From: Acetobacteraceae bacterium | GTDB taxonomy: Bacteria; Pseudomonadota; Alphaproteobacteria; Acetobacterales; Acetobacteraceae | Assembly (NCBI GenBank): GCA_025452005.1 | Contig: JANWJK010000045.1 | Location: forward strand, 1 to 64,000 | DNA length: 64,000 nucleotides | Reading direction: 5' to 3' | Shown: positions 58,265 through 64,000 of the stretch, in pieces | Layout: the number at the start of each line of letters is the position of its first letter | Position numbering within the stretch: position 1 is the first letter of the stretch | Notes under the pieces: model-generated | Databases searched by the model: none | What the model was told of the DNA's origin: nothing | The model's input: only the letters and a program-made list of their open reading frames with translations | Program-made: the position numbers and the translations under genes

Positions 58265-59477
58265 GAGCGACGACCCCCTCCGCTGCCAGCGCGGCGATCC
58301 GATCATCGGAATAGCCGATCTCCCGCAATACCTCGCGCGTGTGCTGCCCCAGCGCCGGCGCGGGATGCCTCAGGCGCCCCGGCGTCTCGGACAGCCTTGG
58401 GATCACGTTGTGCATCAGCACCGATCCCGCCTCCTCGTCCGGCGCCTCCACGATCACGCCACGCTCCTGGATGTGCTCGTCCGCCACAAGCTGATCGATC
58501 TCGTACACCGGTGTCGCCGTCACCTCGGCCGCCTGGAACACAGCCATGTTCTGGTCCAGCGTGCGCTCCGCGATGAACGCCGCCACCGCGCCGTCGCACT
58601 CGTCGATATGCCGCACGCGATCCGTATTCGTGCGGAACCGTGGATCGTCGATCATCTCCGGCCGCCCGATGGCGCGGAACACGCGCTCAGCCATCGCCTG
58701 GATCGATGCCGAGATCGCAATGTACCGGCCATCGCTCGTCGCATAGACGTTACGCGGCGACGTGGTCAGCGACCGGCTGCCAGTACGCTGCGGCCGCTCG
58801 CCCGACACACGATGGATCGCCGCATCCGGCCCGAGTATGGAGATGATCGGATCCAGCAGCGGCAGATCGATAACCTGCCCTTTGCCGCCGCGCTCGACGA
58901 CACGCAGCGCGATCATCACCGCATAGGCGCCGTACAGCCCCGACACCATGTCGGCGAGCGCCAGCGGCGGCAGCACCGGCGGACGGTCGCCGAAGCCGTT
59001 CTTCGAGGCAAACCCCGACATCGCCTCCACCAGCGTGCCGAACCCCGGACGGTCGCGATACGGACCGTCCTGCCCGAAGCCGGTGATGCGCACGACGATC
59101 AGGCCGGGATTGCGTGCGTGCAGCACGTCGGGTCCAAGCCCCATTTCCTCCAAGGTGCCCGGACGATAGTTCTCGATCAGTACATGACTCTGCGCAAGCA
59201 GGTCGATCAGCGCCTCGCGTCCAGCAGTCGGCCGCAGGTTCAGCGCCAGACTCTTCTTGTTGCGCGCATAGACTTTCCAATACAGCGACAACCCTTTCAC
59301 GCGCCAGGCACGCAAGGGATCGCCGGTACGCGGATCCTCGATCTTGATCACTTCGGCGCCCTGATCAGCGAGCTGCAGGCTCAGCATATTGCCTGCCACC
59401 AGGCGCGACAGATCGACAACACGGATGCCGTCGAGCGGCGCGCCGGCGTCCGGTTCGAACTCGATGCGAGGGATCAT
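58245..59477 (-). CDS. CaiB/BaiF family CoA transferase, second copy
   Basis: A 410-residue family III CoA-transferase, independent of the one at 52697. It has GIRVVDLSRLVAGNMLSLQLADQGAEVIKIEDP, LIENYRPGTLEEMGLGP, RITGFGQDGPYRDRPGFGTLVEAMSGFASKNGF (catalytic Asp region, here GF in place of D in the FD/GYD-type motif, so the acid is uncertain) and PVYEIDQLVADEH. The ATG at 59477 starts MIPRIEFEPDAG. The last few codons (LSLRGA) and the stop lie inside the right arm of the repeat element, so the native C-terminus was replaced or extended by repeat DNA. It is divergent from the cobalamin riboswitch-btuB unit, with only a short gap. Confidence 0.88.
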   Translation of the reverse strand: MIPRIEFEPDAGAPLDGIRVVDLSRLVAGNMLSLQLADQGAEVIKIEDPRTGDPLRAWRVKGLSLYWKVYARNKKSLALNLRPTAGREALIDLLAQSHVLIENYRPGTLEEMGLGPDVLHARNPGLIVVRITGFGQDGPYRDRPGFGTLVEAMSGFASKNGFGDRPPVLPPLALADMVSGLYGAYAVMIALRVVERGGKGQVIDLPLLDPIISILGPDAAIHRVSGERPQRTGSRSLTTSPRNVYATSDGRYIAISASIQAMAERVFRAIGRPEMIDDPRFRTNTDRVRHIDECDGAVAAFIAERTLDQNMAVFQAAEVTATPVYEIDQLVADEHIQERGVIVEAPDEEAGSVLMHNVIPRLSETPGRLRHPAPALGQHTREVLREIGYSDDRIAALAAEGVVALSLRGA

Positions 59478-59504
59478 TGCACACTCTCTTGGATACGTTA
59501 CTGT

Positions 59505-59700
59505 GGTTCCAGACGTCGGTGGCCCGCAAGGGCTGAAACGGGAAAGCCAGACCCTCGGGTCGAGCCCGAGGGCAAGGCTGCTGCCCCCGCAACTGTGTGT
59601 GGCGAGCCTGGTTCCAGCGTACCATTGCCGCAAGGCGAGAAGGCGGAATCAGACGAGGACCCACGAGCCAGGAGACCGGCCGGCGTCGAGACTGCGCGCG
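59505..59700 (+). promoter_or_regulatory. Cobalamin (AdoCbl/B12) riboswitch
   Basis: It contains the conserved core in order: GGTTCC near the start, GCAAGGGCTGAAACGGGAAA and GCCAG (the GGGAA-GCCAG core), a long variable arm around CCTCGGGTCGAGCCCGAGGG, CCCCCGCAACTGTG, and the B12 box AGCCAGGAGACCGGCC at 59666-59681. It lies about 80 bases ahead of the btuB-like start. The B12 box probably pairs with a loop when cobalamin binds, hiding the ribosome site. The exact 3' limit of the aptamer is approximate. Confidence 0.9.
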
Positions 59701-59780
59701 TGCCTCGGGCGGGGTGTACCGATGCGGCGGGGGTGAACCCGCAGGCGGGCCGTCGTTCCCTGGACGATGGAGAACCCGCA

Positions 59781-61748
59781 GTGAGCCGGTTCCACTTTTG
59801 CTTGTCCTGGGTCATCGCCTGCGCGGCATTGACCGTCGGTGCAGCGCTCGCCGATGACGCGCAGCCCACCCAGGAGGTCGTCGTCACCGCCACACGCGTC
59901 CCTACGCCGGTGCTCGACATTCCCGCCGGCGTCTCGGTGATCGATCGCCAGACCATCCTGGAGCGCGGCTACACCACGCTGACCGAGGCGCTGGCCGCGG
60001 TTCCTGGCGTGCATGTCAGCCAGTCCGGCGGCCCCGGCGGCAACGCCAGCGTCTTCGTTCGCGGCACCAACTCGAACGCCGTGCTGGTGCTGCGCGATGG
60101 CATGCCGCTGAACGATGCCTCGGACTCCTCCGGCGCGTTCAACTTCGGCGTCGACACGCTGGCAGACGTCGAGCGCATCGAGGTTATCCGCGGCCCGATG
60201 GCGGCGCTCTACGGCTCCGGCGCGATCGGCGGCGTGATCAATCTGATCTCGCGCCAGGGTCATGAACAAGGGTTCCACCTCACCGGCGAACTCGCCGGAG
60301 GCTATCCGCAGCAGATCGAGGGCAACGTCAACGCTTCCGGTATCGAAGGCCCGCTGGACTACTCGGCCACGATCCAAGGGCAGGCGCAGCGCGGCTACGA
60401 TGCCACGCCACAGCGCATGTCGATCTACACCGGCGTGCCGGACCCCTATCACGAGCTGACCGGCACGCTCAATCTCGGCTACACACCAATCGACGGCACG
60501 CGGTTGTCGCTGTTCCTGCGCGCCCGGCGCGCGGTGTTCGGCTTCGACGCCCTGGGCAACCCCACCTTCGACAACAGCAACTCCACGGGCTATGCCGACT
60601 CGCTGCTCGGTCGTATCGGCGTGAGCTCGAAGCTGTTCAACGGCACCTATGAAACCAGCGCCTACCTTGGCCGCCTGCAGGACGACCGGCACTACACCGA
60701 GACATTCAACCCGCTCGATCCCAACCAGCAGACCAACGACTCGCGCTATCACAGCTATCGCACCGACGTGCAGTGGAACAACACGTTGCACCTGTCGGAC
60801 CTGATCGCTGTGCCTGCGCTGTCGGCGACCGACCTCACCTTCGGCTACGAACACATCGCCGACAACATCAATGTGAAGGTGAACCAGTCCTTTTTCGGCT
60901 CGCCGTTCCAGCAGTCGGCGAGGGCCTCGATGACCGACGAGGCGCTGTATGCCGGGTTGCAGACGACAGTGTTGGAGCGCCTGACGGTCACCGGGCAGCT
61001 TCGCCAGGACTGGGTGGCCGGCGACACGCCGTTCACCTGGCGGCTCGGCGCGGTACTCGACGTGCCGGAGGTCGCGACCCGCTTCAAGGCCGCCTATGGC
61101 ACTGCCTTCCGCGCCCCCTCGCTGTTTGACCGCTTCGGCGTCGACTCGTTCGGCTACGTCGGCAATCCCCGCCTGCTGCCGGAAAGCGCGCAGGGCTGGG
61201 AACTGGGCTTCACCACCACGATCGGCCCTGTGACCTTCGGCGCGACATACTTCAACGAGCAGGTGAAAAACCTGATCGTCGCCGTGTTCACCCCGGTCGA
61301 TACCGCGGTGAACGTCGGCTCCGCACACATCCAGGGCGTCGAGACCGAACTCACCCTGCGGCTGGCAGACTGGCTCGCGCTACAGGCCAGCTACACCTAC
61401 ACCGACGCGCAGAACGCCGACACCGGCTCGCGGCTGTTGCGCCGGCCGCAGAACACCGGCGCCTTGGATGCGACGATCACGCCGTTGCCCGGCCTCACCA
61501 TCGCACCCGAACTGCTGATTACCGGCGCGTTCCAAGACTTCCTGGTGGACAACGGCGGCAATGCGACCGGTACCATCATTGCGTCGCCGCACGGGCTGAT
61601 CGCCAACCTCACGATCACCTACGATGTGGCGCCGCGCGTGCAGCTCTTCGCCAGCGGCCGGAATCTGTTCTACTCGCGGTTCGAACCGGTAAACGGCTAC
61701 CAGACGCCGGGCCCTTCGTTTTTCGCCGGCGTGCGCGTGCGGCTATAG
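59781..61748 (+). CDS. btuB: TonB-dependent outer membrane vitamin B12 receptor, BtuB-like
   Basis: A 655-residue outer-membrane receptor. The signal peptide spans about 1-25 (VIACAALTVGAALADD). A TonB-box-like segment EVVVTATR is at 32-39. The plug has GYTTLTEALAAVPGVHVSQSGGPGGNASVFVRGTNSNAVLVLRDGMPLND, and VERIEVIRGPMAALYGSGAIGGVINLIS closes it. A barrel of paired strands ends in FFAGVRVRL (terminal aromatic/hydrophobic pattern). The GTG at 59781 lies directly after GGAGA. Control by the cobalamin riboswitch upstream supports B12 or corrinoid uptake. Other TonB substrates are possible by fold alone, but the riboswitch makes cobalamin the best call. Confidence 0.93.
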   Translation: MSRFHFCLSWVIACAALTVGAALADDAQPTQEVVVTATRVPTPVLDIPAGVSVIDRQTILERGYTTLTEALAAVPGVHVSQSGGPGGNASVFVRGTNSNAVLVLRDGMPLNDASDSSGAFNFGVDTLADVERIEVIRGPMAALYGSGAIGGVINLISRQGHEQGFHLTGELAGGYPQQIEGNVNASGIEGPLDYSATIQGQAQRGYDATPQRMSIYTGVPDPYHELTGTLNLGYTPIDGTRLSLFLRARRAVFGFDALGNPTFDNSNSTGYADSLLGRIGVSSKLFNGTYETSAYLGRLQDDRHYTETFNPLDPNQQTNDSRYHSYRTDVQWNNTLHLSDLIAVPALSATDLTFGYEHIADNINVKVNQSFFGSPFQQSARASMTDEALYAGLQTTVLERLTVTGQLRQDWVAGDTPFTWRLGAVLDVPEVATRFKAAYGTAFRAPSLFDRFGVDSFGYVGNPRLLPESAQGWELGFTTTIGPVTFGATYFNEQVKNLIVAVFTPVDTAVNVGSAHIQGVETELTLRLADWLALQASYTYTDAQNADTGSRLLRRPQNTGALDATITPLPGLTIAPELLITGAFQDFLVDNGGNATGTIIASPHGLIANLTITYDVAPRVQLFASGRNLFYSRFEPVNGYQTPGPSFFAGVRVRL

Positions 61749-61832
61749 GGCACCGGAATGTGATGCGGTTTGCCATCGATCCGCCACGCCTCCGCACGAC
61801 ATCGACGGCATTGCAATAATCGAGGTTCGACC

Positions 61833-61910
61833 ATGCGCGGCATCCTGCTTTGGGCCATCGGCATTCCGATACCGGTGATCATTCTGCTGTACCTGTTCCA
61901 CGTCATCTGA
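61833..61910 (+). CDS. 25-residue conserved-type membrane peptide
   Basis: The frame ATGCGCGGC to TGA encodes MRGILLWAIGIPIPVIILLY followed by LFHVI, a single hydrophobic segment with the IGIPIP turn. Peptides of nearly this sequence (MRG-LLW-IGIPIP-IILL-LF) recur as short orphan genes in Rhizobiales and Acetobacteraceae. GAGG lies seven bases ahead of the ATG. It is too short for ordinary gene calling. Role unknown; it may help membrane-complex assembly. Confidence 0.6.
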   Translation: MRGILLWAIGIPIPVIILLYLFHVI

Positions 61911-62049
61911 TCGTCGAGCACTATGGGCGGCGGGTCGTACGGCTTCGGCCGGGCATGATCCGCCGCCTACTACTGCAACCAGCCGACTCTGCCGTTAACC
62001 GCGACTTCAGGGCTTTCTGGCAAAGCATGGGCATCGAGGTAAACCGCCC

Positions 62050-64000
62050 ATGTTGTCTCGCTTCGCAAGGCTCGCGGCACTCGTGGGCCATGCCCGCGCC
62101 AGGAATCTGCTCGTTGCCTGCGGCCTTCTGATCGGCCTCGTGCTGGGCGGGACCGCTGCCTGGATCATCGTCGATCTGCATTCGGACCATCTCGCGCACG
62201 AGAAACAGGATCTGACCAATCTTGCGTTCATCCTGTCCGAGGAGATGTCCCATGAGATCCAAGGCATCGACCTGCTTCAGTTGTCGCTGATCGGCCACAT
62301 GCGGCAGCTCGGCATCCAGTCGCCGGAATCGTTCGAATAGGAGATGCGGTCGTTCGAGGTGCACCAGGACCTGAGCAGCCGGATCGCAGGCCTGCCGCAC
62401 ATTGCCGCTCTCTCGCTGCAGGACAGGAACGGCAACCTCATCAACTTCTCGCGCTCCTGGCCGGCCCCGTCGATCAATGTTCGCGACCGGGACTTCACCA
62501 GGGTGCTGCTGGCCGCGAACGCCCCAAAGACATTCATCAGCGAGCCATCGCTCAGCCAGACCACCGGCAAATGGACCATCTATTTCAGCCGCCGATTCGA
62601 GTCATCGGACGGACAGTTGATCGGGATCGTCCTCAGCACGGTGCTGACCGACCATTTCGAACATCTGTTCTCCCAGATCGCGTTGGACGGTGAGGCGTCT
62701 CTCACGCTGTATCGCAGCGACGGCATGCTGCTGGTTCGCCACCCGCAGGTGGTCCCTCAGATCGGCAAGACGTTCAGCCAGACTGGGAACTATAATCGCA
62801 TGCTCGGCGCGCTGGATGGCGGCATCGCCAGGTTCACCAGTACGCTGGATAACAAGGAGCGGCTGGTTGCCGGGCACACCGTCGCCCACTACCCGCTGAT
62901 CGTCACCGCGAGCAGTACCGTCGATGAAGTCCTCGAGCCCTGGCGCGAGGAGGCTGCCGCATTGGGCGTGGTGACCGTCTTCCTCGAGCTTGTCCTGGCC
63001 ATCACGGTTCTGCTCGCGGTCCGCCATCTGCGTGGCTACGAGCTGCTCCAGGCGGCCGAGGCCGCGCAGGCGCGCGCCGAGGAGCACGAGCGTGGCGCCG
63101 TGGCCCTGCAGTTGCAGGGACAGCGCTTCGATATCGCATTGAACAACATGCTGCAGGCCCTGCTGATGTTTGATCATGCAGGGAGATTGCTGGTGGCCAA
63201 CCAGCGCATGTATGGCATGTTCGGCATGCCTGACGGCGCGCTGATGCCTAGCATGACATACCGCGAGGTGACCGATCGTGTCATCGAGGCAGGTCAGGTC
63301 ACCGCCGACGACATGGAGAACATGCGCGGACGCCGCGCGGGACTGATCGCCCGCAACGAGCGGGTTTCCACCATCTGGGAGCTTGCCAGCGGGCGGGTAT
63401 TCAACGTGACCCACCAGCCGATGGACGACGGCTGGCTTGCCACGTTCGAGGACATCACAGAGCGCCGCCGGACCGAAGCAAGAATGGCGCATCTCGCGCA
63501 TCATGACGCGCTGACCGATCTGCCGAACCGTGTGCTGTTCCGCAAGAGATTGGAGGACGCGCTGACTTCCGCGCGGCGCGGTGAAGGCCTTGCGCTGCTG
63601 TGCCTTGACCTCGACCAGTTCAAGGCGGTGAACGACACGCTCGGTCATCCGGTCGGCGATCTGCTGCTGCGGGCGGTGGCGGTGCGGCTGGTGGAGCGCA
63701 CGCGCGAGACGGACATCGTGGCGCGGCTTGGCGGCGACGAATTTGCCGTCGTCCAGTCGATCGACAGGCCGTCCGAGGCGGCCGGGCTCGCCGACCGGTT
63801 GATCGAGATGTTCGACACGCCGTTCGAGGTGGCCGGCCACCAGATCGTGATCGGCACCAGCATCGGCATCGCCTTCGCCCCGCAGGACGGCGTCGATGGC
63901 GACGAACTGCTGAAGAAGGCCGATCTCGCTCTGTATCGGGCGAAGGTGGATGGCCGCGGTATCTGTCGGCTGTTCCATGCCGAAATGGATGCCGAGATGC
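62050..64000 (+). pseudogene. Sensor diguanylate cyclase interrupted by an in-frame TAG, 3' end outside window
   Basis: The reading frame runs from the ATG at 62050 to the window edge except for one TAG at 62338-62340. Before it are a transmembrane helix (about 21-43) and the start of a periplasmic Cache-like sensor; after it the same frame continues that sensor (EVHQDLSSRIAGLPHIAALS, FSRRFESSDGQLIGIVLST). There follow a second helix (about 306-326), a PAS domain (about 355-470) and a GGDEF domain starting HHDALTDLPNRVLFRK near 484. The GGDEF motif RLGGDEFAVV is intact with a RETD I-site. Restart at the ATG at 62344 would lose the first helix. The gene is either inactivated by one base change or a sequencing error. 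Confidence 0.8.

Noticed and set aside
58341-59780. 480-codon N-terminal extension of the btuB-like frame
   Set aside because: It is antisense to the CoA-transferase and runs through the riboswitch. The GTG at 59781 with GGAGA starts a proper signal peptide.

Overview
The window is GC-rich, densely coded DNA from an alphaproteobacterium, most likely a member of the Rhodospirillales/Acetobacteraceae. The lineage call rests on the C4-type 5-aminolevulinate synthase, the split cytochrome c maturation set (ccmFGHI without ccmABCDE), the many CoA-transferase and acyl-CoA genes and the general gene style. It is an inference, not a database result. No rRNA, tRNA, CRISPR array or prophage was recognised.

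Layout. 1-12.7 kb: the end of a hybrid histidine kinase, an unpartnered EutC-like subunit, an enolase-superfamily/HAD pair, an SGNH hydrolase, a CinA-like protein, two overlapping Gfo/Idh/MocA oxidoreductases, an SDR, an S49 peptidase, a TRAP-type binding protein lacking a signal peptide, and a REC-EAL phosphodiesterase. 12.7-20 kb: the most distinctive block, all on the minus strand. It encodes a MocR-type regulator, a NapE-like membrane protein, a tetraheme NapC-type quinol dehydrogenase, a periplasmic ethylbenzene-dehydrogenase-like haem protein, a decaheme MtrA/DmsE cytochrome and an MtrB/PioB outer-membrane barrel. This looks like a route from the quinone pool through the periplasm and across the outer membrane, with no surface MtrC-type cytochrome nearby. 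20-25.8 kb, plus strand: hemA and ccmF-ccmG-ccmH-ccmI, which supply haem and attach it to c-type cytochromes. The MocR-like gene between the two blocks has lost its PLP-binding lysine.

25.8-36 kb: aromatic or amine catabolism (Rieske oxygenase, extradiol dioxygenase, amine oxidase, acyl-CoA dehydrogenase, two tandem luciferase-like monooxygenases, an FAD monooxygenase), a BrnT-type toxin-antitoxin pair and a broken glycosyltransferase. 36.4-44.2 kb: a phenylacetate-type operon (VOC protein, PaaG-like isomerase, phenylacetate-CoA ligase, membrane protein) facing a large fused indolepyruvate ferredoxin oxidoreductase; both could feed arylacetyl-CoA metabolism. 44.2-52.7 kb: an amidohydrolase, a SAM-cyclase-ATPase-TPR signalling protein, a fluoroacetate-dehalogenase-like hydrolase, a lipoprotein and an AI-2E type permease. 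52.7-59.5 kb: acyl-CoA genes (two CaiB family transferases, an enoyl-CoA hydratase, two HpcH/HpaI family lyases), an exported methyltransferase and a lectin-like exported protein. 59.5-64 kb: a cobalamin riboswitch in front of a BtuB-like receptor, a 25-residue membrane peptide, and a sensor diguanylate cyclase interrupted by an in-frame TAG.

A family of palindromic repeats beginning TGTCATTGCGAGGAGCG occurs at least five times between genes. One copy is opened up into two perfect 39-bp inverted repeats that bracket a frameshifted GIY-YIG endonuclease gene, which suggests a mobile parent element for the short copies. A different palindromic element lies at 49.8-50.0 kb.
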